From: Rhodothermus marinus DSM 4252
GTDB lineage: Bacteria > Bacteroidota > Rhodothermia > Rhodothermales > Rhodothermaceae
Length of the DNA: 64,000 nucleotides
Assembly: GCF_000024845.1 (NCBI RefSeq)
Contig: NC_013501.1
Coordinates: forward strand, 1 to 64,000
Direction of reading: 5' to 3'
Shown: in pieces, positions 1-8,562 of the stretch
Numbering within the stretch: position 1 is the stretch's first letter
Layout of the letters: the number at the start of each line of letters is the position of its first letter
Made by a program: the position numbers and the translations under genes
The notes under the pieces: model-generated
Database searches by the model: none
Told to the model about the DNA's origin: nothing
What the model saw: only the letters and a program-made list of their open reading frames with translations

Positions 1-7
1 AAACACT

Positions 8-35
8 TTGTGGATAACCTGTGGAAAACTATAGA
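8..35 (+). promoter_or_regulatory. dnaA promoter region with two DnaA boxes
   Basis: A perfect DnaA box, TGTGGATAA, lies at 9-17 and a near match, TGTGGAAAA, at 20-28. They overlap a sigma-70-like arrangement: TTGTGG (8-13), a 16-nt spacer and TATAGA (30-35). This would let DnaA repress its own transcription, as in many bacteria. The boxes are seen directly; the promoter and the autoregulation are inferred. Confidence 0.5.
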
Positions 36-164
36 ATTTCCGAACTGAACCCTGTTGTCTGACCAGACGTGAAATGCACAGGATGTGCATAACGTGTGCA
101 TAATTCCGGGGTGTCGCCTGCAGACGCCCGCTCACCCGGCCACCGAAACGCCGCACAACCCGTT

Positions 165-1676
165 ATGGAGCGAACACCGGAGGCGATCTGGCATGCCTGT
201 CTGGAGATCATCCGGGATAACGTCAACCGGCAGAGCTTCAAGACCTGGTTTGAGCCGATCAAGCCGGTCAGCCTGACCGAAGAGGACGACCAGATCAAGC
301 TGACGGTCGAGCTGCCGAGCCGCTTCTATTACGAGTGGCTGGAGGAGCACTACTACAGCCTGCTACGAAAGACTATTACTAAAGTACTGGGCCCCAAAGG
401 GCGTCTGTTTTACAAGATCGTTATTGAGAAAGAGGACCCGCAGAGCGGCTTCGAGGGCATTTCGGTCAACATGCCGGCCCATCCTCCGGAAACGACGCCC
501 CCCCCTCCGCCGCCCCGAACGCGTCCGGTTTCGCCGACCGCCCCGCCCATTACCCCTGAATCGCCGGTGGAAGTTGCTGAGCAGGAACCGCCCGTTCCCA
601 CCAACCCGTTTGCGATTCCCGGGATCATCCGCAAGATTCAGGTCGACAGCCAGTTAGATCCGAAGTACACCTTCGAACGCTTCATCGAAGGGGATTGCAA
701 CCGGCTGGCCCGTAGCGCCGCGCTGGCCATTGCGCAGCAGCCGGGCGCGACCAGCTTCAACCCGTTCCTGGTATACGGCGGGGTGGGACTCGGCAAGACG
801 CACCTGATCCAGGCGATCGGCAACTATGCCCGTCAGCACCACACGGCCGAAACGATCCGCTACGTCTCCAGCGAGCAGTTCACCAACGAGTTTGTGCAGG
901 CCATCCAGCACAACCGGATCAACGAGTTTTCGCTGTTCTACCGGCACATCGACCTGCTGATCGTCGACGACATTCAGTTTTTCGGCGGCAAGGAGAAAAC
1001 GCAGGAAGAGTTCTTTCACATTTTCAATGCGCTGCACCAGACGGGCAAGCAGATCGTCCTGTCGGCCGACCGGCCGCCCAAAGACATTCCCGGCATCGAA
1101 GAGCGGTTGCTGTCGCGCTTCCAGTGGGGGCTGATGGCCGACGTGCAGCCGCCGGATCTGGAAACGCGCATTGCCATTCTGCGCCGCAAAGCCGAGGACG
1201 AAGGCATCGAGCTGGGCGACGACGTGATCGAGTTCATCGCGCATCACGTCAAGAGCAACTTCCGGGAGCTCGAAGGGGCGCTGCTCCGGCTGGTGGCACA
1301 CGCGGCCTATCAGCGCCGGGACATCGACCTGGCACTGGCCCGCGAAGCCCTGCGCGACCTGATCAAGGAAAGCCGTGTTACGCTGACCATCGACCAGATT
1401 CAGCAGCTCGTCTGTGAGTATTTCGACATCGAGCCCGACCTGATCCGCTCCAAGACGCGCAAGCGCGAGATCGTCCAGGCCCGCCAGGTGGCTATGTACT
1501 TCTGCAAGCAGTTCACCCAGCACTCGCTGAAGTCGATCGGCCTCCACTTCGGCGGCCGCGATCACTCGACGGTGATTCACGCCTGCCAGAGCGTGGAAAA
1601 CCTCATGGAAACCGATCCCAAGTTTCGGGAAATAATCGAAGAGCTGCGGCACAAAATCTCGCTCTACAGCCGCTGA
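165..1676 (+). CDS. dnaA: Chromosomal replication initiator protein DnaA
   Basis: DnaA binds DnaA boxes at the origin, melts the DNA and loads DnaB. The 503 residues show the DnaB-interacting domain I (about 1-90), a proline-rich linker (about 100-150), an AAA+ domain with Walker A GGVGLGKT at 205-212 and Walker B LLIVDDIQ at 264-271, and the C-terminal DNA-binding domain with signature GGRDHSTVIHAC at 463-474. I chose ATG 165 because the conserved N-terminus (MERTPEAIWHACLEII) starts there; an in-frame GTG at 96 would add 23 unconserved residues. It is followed by dnaN, the usual order. The likely origin lies 32 kb away, not beside this gene. Confidence 0.97.
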   Translation: MERTPEAIWHACLEIIRDNVNRQSFKTWFEPIKPVSLTEEDDQIKLTVELPSRFYYEWLEEHYYSLLRKTITKVLGPKGRLFYKIVIEKEDPQSGFEGISVNMPAHPPETTPPPPPPRTRPVSPTAPPITPESPVEVAEQEPPVPTNPFAIPGIIRKIQVDSQLDPKYTFERFIEGDCNRLARSAALAIAQQPGATSFNPFLVYGGVGLGKTHLIQAIGNYARQHHTAETIRYVSSEQFTNEFVQAIQHNRINEFSLFYRHIDLLIVDDIQFFGGKEKTQEEFFHIFNALHQTGKQIVLSADRPPKDIPGIEERLLSRFQWGLMADVQPPDLETRIAILRRKAEDEGIELGDDVIEFIAHHVKSNFRELEGALLRLVAHAAYQRRDIDLALAREALRDLIKESRVTLTIDQIQQLVCEYFDIEPDLIRSKTRKREIVQARQVAMYFCKQFTQHSLKSIGLHFGGRDHSTVIHACQSVENLMETDPKFREIIEELRHKISLYSR

Positions 1677-1733
1677 CATCCCGCGATTTTTCCCTATATT
1701 CCAGCATCCCCTGGCCAGCTTTTTAAGGAAACC

Positions 1734-2873
1734 ATGCGTTTTACCGTATCCAGCAACGACCTGCTGAAGGCCCTGACGGCGGTGGCCGGTGTGGTCCCTT
1801 CGAAGGCCACCATGCCCATTCTGGAGTGCATTCTGTTCGAGGCGGAAGACGGTGCGCTCCGGCTGAGCGCGACGGATCTGGAGATTTCGATCGTGGAGCG
1901 GCTCCCGATTCAACTGGAGCTGCAGAACGGCAAGGAAGGGGCGCGCCGCGTGGCCGTGCCGGCCCGTCGGCTGCTGGAGACGCTCCGGGCATTGCCCGAT
2001 CTGCCGGTGCAGTTCAGCGCCGACGAGTCGTTCAACGTGACGCTGACCACCGACCAGGGGCACTACAAGATGGTGGGCTTCGACGGGGCCGACTATCCGG
2101 CGTTGCCCGAGCTGGACGAGGCCCACAGCCTGACCGTCGATGCCGCGCTGTTGCGCCGGGCCATCCAGAAGACGGCTTTCGCCGTCAGCAAAGACACGCT
2201 GCGCCCGGCCATGATGGGCATCTTCTTCCAGGTGCAGCCCGAAGAGGGGCGCGTGGTGGCCACCGACGGCCACCGGCTGGTACGTCTCCGCCTGCGCGAG
2301 CTGGTCAGCGAGACGCCCCTGGAATTTATCGTCCCGGAAAAGGCCACGTCGCTGGTGGCCAAACTGGCCGCCCAGCTCGACGGCACCTGCACGATCCGCG
2401 TGGACGAGCGCCACGTGGCCTTCGAGATGGGGCCGGTGCGCATCATCAGCCGCCTGATCGATGAGGTCTATCCCAACTACGAGGCGGTGATTCCCGTCGA
2501 AAACGACCGGCGGCTGGTGGTGGACCGGGACGCCTTCCTGTCGGCCGTCAAGCGCGTGGGCCTGTATGCCTCCAGCACGACCAACCAGGTGCGACTGACG
2601 CTCGAGCCGGACCATGTGGAGATTGCGGCCGAGGATATCGAGCGGGCCAGCGAAGCCTACGAGCGCGTGCCCTGCGCCTACGACGGCGAGCCCATGGTGA
2701 TCGGATTCAATGCGGGCTATCTGACCGAAGTGCTGGGCAATGTGGATTCCGACGAGGTCGTGCTGGAATTCAGCTCACCCAACCGGGCCGGCGTGGTCAT
2801 GCCGCACGAGCAGGCCGAAGGCGAGGACCTGCTCATGCTCATCATGCCGGTTATGCTGAACACCTACGCCTGA
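1734..2873 (+). CDS. dnaN: DNA polymerase III beta subunit (sliding clamp)
   Basis: This protein forms the ring-shaped clamp that holds polymerase III on DNA and binds many repair proteins. At 379 residues it has the usual length for three repeated clamp domains. The start MRFTVSSNDLLKAL and the end LIMPVML are typical of the family; the C-terminal stretch forms part of the partner-binding pocket. It lies 57 bp after dnaA on the same strand, so co-transcription is likely. Its stop codon is only one base away from the stop of the convergent next gene, leaving no room for a terminator between them. Confidence 0.97.
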   Translation: MRFTVSSNDLLKALTAVAGVVPSKATMPILECILFEAEDGALRLSATDLEISIVERLPIQLELQNGKEGARRVAVPARRLLETLRALPDLPVQFSADESFNVTLTTDQGHYKMVGFDGADYPALPELDEAHSLTVDAALLRRAIQKTAFAVSKDTLRPAMMGIFFQVQPEEGRVVATDGHRLVRLRLRELVSETPLEFIVPEKATSLVAKLAAQLDGTCTIRVDERHVAFEMGPVRIISRLIDEVYPNYEAVIPVENDRRLVVDRDAFLSAVKRVGLYASSTTNQVRLTLEPDHVEIAAEDIERASEAYERVPCAYDGEPMVIGFNAGYLTEVLGNVDSDEVVLEFSSPNRAGVVMPHEQAEGEDLLMLIMPVMLNTYA

Positions 2874-2874
2874 T

Positions 2875-3924
2875 TCAGCACAGCTCCGGCGTCTCCAGGC
2901 ACCGAAGCTGCGTCAGGAGCTGTCGGGCCGCTTCGGTGTAGGGGCCTTCCCGCGCGGCCACTTCCTGAAGGACCTGGCGCGCGCCGTCCACGTCGTGGCG
3001 CAGCAGCCGGACCTTGCCCAGCAACCACTGCGCCTCCTGCCGGAGCAGGGACGACTCGGGCGCAGCCGTCACCACGGCCACCAGAAGCGACTCGGCCCGG
3101 GCCAGACGTTCCGCGTCGTAGTGCGGGAAGAGCCCCAGAAACGACCGATGGGCCGCGCGGATCTCTCGAAGCGCCTCCTGATAGGTGCGTTCGGCCTCGG
3201 AGGCGCCCGGCGCCGCTTCGCCCCGGTACTGCTCGACTTCAAGCTGCGCCGGCGCGATAAAGCCCAGCCGCTCCAGCTCGGACTGCGAGGCCCGACTCCA
3301 CCAGAACAGTCCTCCGTAAATCACCGACAGGACCACCACGACAAAGGCGCCGCGCTCCACCCAGCGCCAGGCGGACCTGCGGGCAAGACGCTGTGCTGGC
3401 CGGTCCGGCGCACCGGCCAGTTCGGGTCGCTGGGTCAGCCGGTTCGGGGCATCGACAACGGCCCGGCCGCCCTCGGGCGCGGCAAAGGACGCGGACTCCT
3501 CGGCCACGATAAGGGCTGGCTCGGTCTCGCGCTCCAGGCTGCGTCCCGTAAGGCGCTCGAAATGCGCCGGGGCATCGAACTTCCGGACCAGCTCGTCCAG
3601 TTGCCGGGCCATTTCCTCGCAGCGACTACGCAGCGTCGGATCGGCCTCCAGTTGCGCTTCCAGACGGGCAAAGAGCGCAGCCAGCGACGGCGGAAGCGGA
3701 CGATCGGACAGGCGCCGGGTAACCAGATAGAAGGCCAGCATTTCTTCGGACATGGGACCCTCCGGCGTCAGGGGTAGCGATTGCAGCAGGGGCATGATCG
3801 ACTGAACGGCCTCCAGCAACTCCCGCCAGGCGGGATCACGAAGGGCTTCCTGTTCAATTTCCCGCTGCGTTTCCCGGCTAAGCCAGGGATAACGCAGAAT
3901 TTTATCGCCTAAGGTCTCTTTCAT
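2875..3924 (-). CDS. Single-pass membrane protein with TPR-like C-terminus, probable partner of the ECF sigma factor
   Basis: I do not recognise a named family. The 349-residue protein has a charged cytoplasmic-looking N-terminal part rich in helices, one hydrophobic segment at about 192-210 (AFVVVVLSVIYGGLFWW), and a helical C-terminal part (about 235-345) with the alanine/leucine/arginine spacing of TPR repeats. It follows an ECF sigma factor gene by about 100 bp on the same strand, the usual place for an anti-sigma or stress-sensing membrane protein. No zinc-binding HxxxCxxC anti-sigma motif is visible. The membrane topology is seen; the anti-sigma role is inferred from context only. Confidence 0.6.
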   Translation of the reverse strand: MKETLGDKILRYPWLSRETQREIEQEALRDPAWRELLEAVQSIMPLLQSLPLTPEGPMSEEMLAFYLVTRRLSDRPLPPSLAALFARLEAQLEADPTLRSRCEEMARQLDELVRKFDAPAHFERLTGRSLERETEPALIVAEESASFAAPEGGRAVVDAPNRLTQRPELAGAPDRPAQRLARRSAWRWVERGAFVVVVLSVIYGGLFWWSRASQSELERLGFIAPAQLEVEQYRGEAAPGASEAERTYQEALREIRAAHRSFLGLFPHYDAERLARAESLLVAVVTAAPESSLLRQEAQWLLGKVRLLRHDVDGARQVLQEVAAREGPYTEAARQLLTQLRCLETPELC

Positions 3925-4028
3925 TATGCATTTCTACGGTCGTATCTGATAAATAAGAACCCGAAAAGTTCTTTCTGTTACCTCTATCGTCAAAATACCA
4001 GACCTTACGTATCCCGGATCAATTCTAT

Positions 4029-4661
4029 CTAAAGAAATTCCTGCAACGCCGGGTCCTGACGCAGGCGACGAAAGGCCCGGCTCAGGTAGACGCGCACCGT
4101 ACCCGGCGGTCTTTTCAGCCGCCGGCTGATTTCGTGATAGGTAAGTCCTTCCAGCAGAGCCAGTCGGGCCACCTCGCGGAGAAAGTCCGGAAGGCGCTCG
4201 ACGGCGGCGGCAAGGACCGGAAGCAGCCGGGTAAGATCGTCCCGCACCAGATGCGCTTCGGCCTCCGGCGCTTCGAAAGGCGGGTCGTCCGGCTCAGGAA
4301 TGGGTCGCCGTCGCAGGTTGCGCAGATAGTTCAGAAAGGCGTTGCGACAGGCCGTGCCCACCCAGCTCACAAAGCGTTCCGGCTCACGCACCGAATCGAG
4401 CTGGCGGCGCAGCCGGAGAAACGTGTCGCCGATGAGCTGCTCCAGCTCCACTTCCGACAGATGGGGCTCCCGGAGCATCCGGATCATGAAATACCGCCCC
4501 ACAAAGCAGTAAAGCCAGAGCTCCAGCAGTCTAAAATCTTTCGGATGCCGGGAGGTGCACCAGCGTTCGTAAAGGGCCACCACCGCAGCCTGATCGTCCG
4601 GGTGGAACGGCAAGCGCGCCGCCAGGGCCTCCAGCCCGCCCAGTTCGTCGTGAACGGCCAT
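4029..4661 (-). CDS. ECF-type RNA polymerase sigma factor
   Basis: The protein redirects RNA polymerase to a special promoter set. In its 210 residues the sigma-2 region runs about 45-115 (LEQLIGDTFLRLRRQL, then a W-V-x-x-A-x-N-x-x-x-x-x-L pattern). The sigma-4 helix-turn-helix is at about 165-205 (LEGLTYHEISRRLKRPPGTVRVYLSRAFRRLR). It is a little longer than a minimal ECF factor because of a 40-residue N-terminal extension. It is divergent from rplM and precedes the membrane protein at 2875-3924, which may control it. The stimulus is unknown. Confidence 0.88.
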   Translation of the reverse strand: MAVHDELGGLEALAARLPFHPDDQAAVVALYERWCTSRHPKDFRLLELWLYCFVGRYFMIRMLREPHLSEVELEQLIGDTFLRLRRQLDSVREPERFVSWVGTACRNAFLNYLRNLRRRPIPEPDDPPFEAPEAEAHLVRDDLTRLLPVLAAAVERLPDFLREVARLALLEGLTYHEISRRLKRPPGTVRVYLSRAFRRLRQDPALQEFL

Positions 4662-4792
4662 CTTTTCTTCAGACCCGCTTTGCTAAAAGCTAAGCATTGT
4701 TGCGTCAAGAATAAAGGAAGAATCGCGCCCCCGGAAAACCATTTGCCTGAAACGGCGTGAGATGGCCTGCTTTTGCCTGGAGCGTGTGCATC

Positions 4793-4823
4793 TTGACACG
4801 CACGCACGGAAACCCTAAATTTG
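4793..4823 (+). promoter_or_regulatory. Promoter of rplM-rpsI, Bacteroidota-type
   Basis: TTGACA at 4793-4798 is followed after 17 nt by TAAATTTG at 4816-4823. The second box matches the TAnnTTTG -7 element of Bacteroidota exactly, and the TTG lies 20 nt before it. A start of transcription near 4830 would give a leader of about 60 nt before rplM. It is the cleanest promoter in the window. Confidence 0.72.
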
Positions 4824-4840
4824 GCGGCTACGTTTCCTGA

Positions 4841-4873
4841 AAACGACGTCCGGCCAGACCGGACGTTTTTATT
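4841..4873 (+). terminator. Terminator-like hairpin in the rplM leader (possible attenuator)
   Basis: ACGTCCGG (4846-4853) pairs perfectly with CCGGACGT (4859-4866) around a 5-nt loop and runs into TTTTTATT. It has the form of an intrinsic terminator on the plus strand, yet lies between the rplM promoter and the rplM start. No plus-strand gene lies upstream for it to terminate. A small upstream hairpin (CGTTT 4831-4835 with AAACG 4841-4845) uses bases next to the terminator stem. Attenuation is an inference. Confidence 0.55.
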
Positions 4874-4891
4874 GGCTTTCGACGAAGCGCC

Positions 4892-5335
4892 ATGGATGTC
4901 AACAGCTACAAGACCTACAGCGCCAAGCCCGGAGAGGTTACGCGCAACTGGTACGTGATCGACGCCGAGGGTCAGGTGCTGGGCCGGCTGGCCTCGCGGA
5001 TTGCCACGATCCTGCGGGGCAAGCACAAGCCCACCTACACGCCCCATGTGGACATGGGCGACTTTGTGATCGTGATCAACGCGGACAAGGTGCGCCTGAC
5101 CGGCAAGAAAGAACTGCAGAAGCAGTACTTCCAGCACTCCGGGTATCCGGGAGGTGAGCGGCTGCGCACCCCGGCCTACATGCGCAAGCACCGTCCGGAG
5201 TTTTTGATCGAGCACGCGGTCAAGGGCATGCTGCCCAAGGGACCGCTCGGGCGGCGCATGCTGCGCAAGCTGAAGGTGTACGCGGGTCCCTCGCATCCGC
5301 ACGGGGCCCAGAAACCCATTGAACTCACGTTGTAA
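4892..5335 (+). CDS. rplM: 50S ribosomal protein L13 (uL13)
   Basis: L13 is an early-assembling large-subunit protein. The 147 residues show the family pattern: [17 protein letters not shown] near 22-38, the [14 protein letters not shown] block, and [12 protein letters not shown] near the C-terminus. It is followed 20 bp later by rpsI, the nearly universal L13-S9 pair, so the two are one transcription unit. The leader contains a terminator-like hairpin that could let the product or another signal control expression. Confidence 0.97.
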   Translation: MDVNSYKTYSAKPGEVTRNWYVIDAEGQVLGRLASRIATILRGKHKPTYTPHVDMGDFVIVINADKVRLTGKKELQKQYFQHSGYPGGERLRTPAYMRKHRPEFLIEHAVKGMLPKGPLGRRMLRKLKVYAGPSHPHGAQKPIELTL

Positions 5336-5355
5336 CGAAGGCCTGCAGGCACGTT

Positions 5356-5757
5356 ATGGCTACAGCAACCCTGACCCAGTGGATTGCGGTTGGTCGCCGG
5401 AAGACGGCCACGGCGCGCGTTTACCTGCGGCCGGGCAACGGTCAGATCACGGTGAACCGCCGTCCTTTTGAAGAATACTTCCCGCTGGAATGGCGGCGCA
5501 AAGTGATTCTGGCGCCCTTCGAAGTGACGGGCACGACGGGCCAGTTCGACGTGCTCGTCAACGTCCAGGGCGGCGGTCTGACCGGCCAGGCCGAGGCCAT
5601 CCGCCACGGCATTGCCCGGGCGCTGGTCGCCTACAACCCGGAATTCCGCAAGCCACTGCGCGACGCCGGCTTCCTGACGCGCGACCCGCGCATGGTCGAG
5701 CGCAAGAAGTACGGCCAGCCCAAGGCACGCAAACGGTTCCAGTTCTCGAAGCGGTAA
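5356..5757 (+). CDS. rpsI: 30S ribosomal protein S9 (uS9)
   Basis: S9 lies in the small-subunit head, and its C-terminal tail reaches the P-site tRNA. The 133-residue protein has the expected [16 protein letters not shown] start of the fold, [19 protein letters not shown] in the middle and the basic tail ending [17 protein letters not shown]. The final Lys-Arg residues that contact tRNA are intact. It is co-transcribed with rplM. About 100 bp separate it from rpsB, and that gap holds a folded RNA element. Confidence 0.97.
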   Translation: MATATLTQWIAVGRRKTATARVYLRPGNGQITVNRRPFEEYFPLEWRRKVILAPFEVTGTTGQFDVLVNVQGGGLTGQAEAIRHGIARALVAYNPEFRKPLRDAGFLTRDPRMVERKKYGQPKARKRFQFSKR

Positions 5758-5772
5758 TTTTTCCATCACCCA

Positions 5773-5836
5773 TACCTCCCGATGTCCGGTCGGGTGGCCG
5801 CCTACGGGCGGCTGAGCCGGACAGATGACGGAGGTA
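5773..5836 (+). ncRNA. Candidate structured leader of rpsB (uS2 leader)
   Basis: The 64 nt fold into three stacked helices. TACCTCC (5773-5779) pairs with GGAGGTA (5830-5836), 7 bp. GTCCGG (5784-5789) pairs with CCGGAC (5817-5822), plus a G-U pair. GCCGCC (5797-5802) pairs with GGCGGC (5807-5812), closed by a UACG tetraloop of the stable UNCG class. Internal loops lie between the helices. No U-run follows, so it is not a terminator. It ends 21 nt before the rpsB start. Autogenous control by S2 is inferred; S2 leaders are known in other bacteria. Confidence 0.65.
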
Positions 5837-5857
5837 GCGGCCTAACCCGAAACAGCC

Positions 5858-6757
5858 ATGAGCGAACACGAAACGCAACCCGTTCCCGAAACGGAAGCTT
5901 CGGCTTCCGAAGAGGCGACGGCCGAAGTGGCCGAAGCCGCGGCCGAAACGTCGGCTCCTGAAAGCCAGCCCACGCATCGCGTCTCCATCGAGGAGCTGCT
6001 CAAAGCGGGCGCCCACTTCGGGCACCTGACCAGCCGGTGGAATCCCAAAATGCGCCCCTTCATCTTCATGGAGCGCAACGGGATCCACATCATCGACCTG
6101 GTGCAGACGCAGCAGCTCCTCGATCGCGCGGCCGAAGCGGCCGCCCGCTTTGCCCGTCAGGGCAAGAAGATCCTGTTCGTCGGCACCAAGAAGCAGGCCC
6201 GCGACATCGTCCGCAAGTACGCGGAAGCCTGCGGCCAGCCCTACGTCGTCGAACGCTGGCTGGGCGGCACGCTGACCAACTTCCAGACGATCCGCCAGAG
6301 CATCCGCCGTATGGAAGAGCTGGCCCGGATGGAAGAAGAGGGCATCCTGGACCAGCTCAAGAAAAAAGAGCGGCTGATGAAGCGCCGCGAGCGCGAAAAG
6401 CTCGAGCGGACGCTCGGCGGCATCGCCCAGATGGCCAAACTCCCGGGCGCGCTGTTCATCGTCGACGTGGTGCGCGAGCACATCGCCGTCAGCGAAGCGC
6501 GCAAGCTCGGCATCCCCATCATCGCCATCGTCGACACGAACGCCGACCCGGAGCTGATCGACTACCCGATCCCGGCCAACGACGACGCCGTCCGCTCCAT
6601 CGAATTGATCACCTCGGTGATCGCCAACGCGATCACTGAAGGAGCCAAGCAGCGCGAGCAGGAAGAAGCCTCGCGTAAAGCGGAGCGGGAAAAGCGCGCG
6701 GCCGATGCCGAAGCCGCCAAGGAGACGCGCGCCAGGCGTCGCAAGAAAGGCTCCTGA
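5858..6757 (+). CDS. rpsB: 30S ribosomal protein S2 (uS2), extended at both ends
   Basis: S2 is needed for 30S assembly and binds near S1. The core is clear: [43 protein letters not shown] and [23 protein letters not shown]. At 299 residues it exceeds the usual length of about 240. There is an acidic, alanine-rich N-terminal extension of about 40 residues and a basic C-terminal tail ending RARRRKKGS. The ATG at 5858 is supported by the leader position; a start inside the acidic stretch is not excluded. tsf follows by 32 bp, the classical rpsB-tsf operon. Confidence 0.96.
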   Translation: MSEHETQPVPETEASASEEATAEVAEAAAETSAPESQPTHRVSIEELLKAGAHFGHLTSRWNPKMRPFIFMERNGIHIIDLVQTQQLLDRAAEAAARFARQGKKILFVGTKKQARDIVRKYAEACGQPYVVERWLGGTLTNFQTIRQSIRRMEELARMEEEGILDQLKKKERLMKRREREKLERTLGGIAQMAKLPGALFIVDVVREHIAVSEARKLGIPIIAIVDTNADPELIDYPIPANDDAVRSIELITSVIANAITEGAKQREQEEASRKAEREKRAADAEAAKETRARRRKKGS

Positions 6758-6789
6758 TTTCTCCAGAACATAAACGACGGACATAAACA

Positions 6790-7620
6790 ATGGGCATTTC
6801 TGCTCAGGACGTAAAGCGACTCCGGGAGATGACCGGAGTCGGCATGATGGACTGTAAACGGGCGCTGGAAGAAGCGGGCGGCGACTTTGAGGCCGCCGTC
6901 GAGATCCTGCGCAAAAAAGGTCAGAAAGTCGCGGCCAAGCGGGCCGACCGCGAGGCCAAGGAAGGCCTGGTCGTTACGGCCGTGAGCGAAGACGGTCGGG
7001 CCGGCGCCATCGTCGAAGTCAACTGCGAGACCGACTTCGTGGCCCGCAACGAGGAGTTTGCCTCGTTTGCGCAGCAGGTGGCGCAGCTGATCCTCGAGCA
7101 GCGCCCGGCCGACCTGGATGCACTGCTGAAGCTCCAGCTCCCCGACGGCCGCACCGTCGAAGAGGCGCTGATCGACCTGACCGGCAAGATCGGCGAAAAG
7201 ATCGCCATCCGGCGCTTCGACGTGCTGACCACCGACAGCGGCCGGATCATCTCCTACGTGCATCCCGGCTCGCGCCTGGCCGTGCTGGTCGAAGTCGTCG
7301 GCGACGGCCAGCTCGAAGAGGCCGGACGCGACGTGGCCATGCAGGTGGCCGCCATGAATCCCGTGGCGGTGCGCCGTGAAGAGGTGCCGGAGGAGGTGCG
7401 CCAGAAGGAGCTGGAGATCGCCCGCGAGGCTGCCCGCAACGAGGGCAAGCCCGAGCACATTATCGATCGCATCGCGCAGGGCAAACTGGAGCGCTTCTAC
7501 AAGGACCACGTGCTGCTGGAGCAGGCCTTCATCAAGGACGCCGCCATCACGGTCCAGGAGCGACTCCAGCAGGCCGGCATCGACGTGCGCCGGTTCGTTC
7601 GCTACGCCCTGGGCGAGTAA
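6790..7620 (+). CDS. tsf: Translation elongation factor Ts
   Basis: EF-Ts exchanges GDP for GTP on EF-Tu. The N-terminal UBA-like domain is plain ([21 protein letters not shown], about 7-27), followed by [16 protein letters not shown], the segment that contacts EF-Tu. The length of 276 residues is normal. It is the second gene of the rpsB operon and is followed by an intrinsic terminator at 7639-7666, so the unit ends here. Confidence 0.97.
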   Translation: MGISAQDVKRLREMTGVGMMDCKRALEEAGGDFEAAVEILRKKGQKVAAKRADREAKEGLVVTAVSEDGRAGAIVEVNCETDFVARNEEFASFAQQVAQLILEQRPADLDALLKLQLPDGRTVEEALIDLTGKIGEKIAIRRFDVLTTDSGRIISYVHPGSRLAVLVEVVGDGQLEEAGRDVAMQVAAMNPVAVRREEVPEEVRQKELEIAREAARNEGKPEHIIDRIAQGKLERFYKDHVLLEQAFIKDAAITVQERLQQAGIDVRRFVRYALGE

Positions 7621-7638
7621 CCCGCAAGACGCCCACAA

Positions 7639-7666
7639 GCCCGAGCCGAACGGTTCGGGCTTTTTT
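7639..7666 (+). terminator. Intrinsic terminator of rpsB-tsf
   Basis: GCCCGAGCC (7639-7647) pairs with GGTTCGGGC (7652-7660), 9 bp with one G-U pair and a 4-nt loop, followed by six T. Confidence 0.9.
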
Positions 7667-7751
7667 GTAGCCGCTCGGCTCCTGACCCCGGCTGGGGCGT
7701 TGAATCCCTGCCCGAAAGGGCCTACTTTTCGGAAGCAAGATCCTCCGAGTC

Positions 7752-8537
7752 ATGGCTGGCGAATCGGACACGTCGAACAACCGACCGCGCCCCCGCTACC
7801 GCCGCATCCTGCTCAAACTGAGCGGCGAGGCCCTCATGGGCCGGAAGCCCTACGGCATCGACTGGCACGTACTGGAAACCTACGCCCGGGAGATCCGCCA
7901 GGTGGTCGAACTGGGCGTGGCCGTGGGCATCGTCATCGGCGGCGGCAACATCTTTCGGGGCGTGCAGAACGCCTCGCGTGGCATGAAGCGGGCCCATGCC
8001 GACTACATGGGCATGCTGGCCACCATGATCAACGCGATGGCGCTGCAGGACGCGCTCGAACAGGCCGGACTCGACACGCGCCTGCAGTCGAGTATCAAAA
8101 TGGAACAGATTGCCGAGCCGTTCATCCGTCGCCGGGCCATCCGCCATCTGGAAAAAGGGCGGGTGGTGATCTTCGGCGCCGGCACCGGCAATCCGTACTT
8201 CACCACCGATACGGCCGCCGCCTTGCGCGCGCTGGAGATCGAGGCCGAGGTGCTGCTCAAGGGCACGCGCGTCGATGGCGTCTATTCGGCCGATCCGGAG
8301 CGCGATCCCAACGCCCGCCTGTTCACCACCATCCACGGGCGGGAGGTGATCCAGCGGGATCTGCGTGTGATGGACATGACGGCCTTCACGCTGTGCCGGG
8401 AAGCCGGCCTGCCCATCATTGTCTTCAACATGAACAAACCCGGCAACCTGTTGCGCGTGGTCTGCGGCGAGCCGGTCGGGACGCTGGTCTACTGGACCGA
8501 AACGCCGCCTTCGTTTGCCGAAACCGCTCAGGCCTGA
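7752..8537 (+). CDS. pyrH: Uridylate kinase (UMP kinase)
   Basis: PyrH phosphorylates UMP to UDP in pyrimidine synthesis; bacterial forms are hexamers of the amino-acid kinase fold. Recognition rests on [15 protein letters not shown] (about 16-30), [10 protein letters not shown], the central [17 protein letters not shown] nucleotide site and [14 protein letters not shown]. The 261 residues include a short polar N-terminal extension before the kinase core. It lies just after the tsf terminator and 25 bp before frr, the frequent pyrH-frr pairing. Confidence 0.96.
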   Translation: MAGESDTSNNRPRPRYRRILLKLSGEALMGRKPYGIDWHVLETYAREIRQVVELGVAVGIVIGGGNIFRGVQNASRGMKRAHADYMGMLATMINAMALQDALEQAGLDTRLQSSIKMEQIAEPFIRRRAIRHLEKGRVVIFGAGTGNPYFTTDTAAALRALEIEAEVLLKGTRVDGVYSADPERDPNARLFTTIHGREVIQRDLRVMDMTAFTLCREAGLPIIVFNMNKPGNLLRVVCGEPVGTLVYWTETPPSFAETAQA

Positions 8538-8562
8538 TCACGAACCCAACCCGAACGGGACC

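Noticed and set aside
1-95. Main origin at the dnaA upstream region
   Set aside because: Only two DnaA boxes are visible there, against ten or more at 32.2-32.6 kb; sequence left of position 1 is unseen, so this is a provisional rejection.
654-2615. 653-codon minus-strand open frame opposite dnaA and dnaN
   Set aside because: Shadow of the GC-rich third codon positions of two certain genes; no motif and histidine/glutamine-rich composition.
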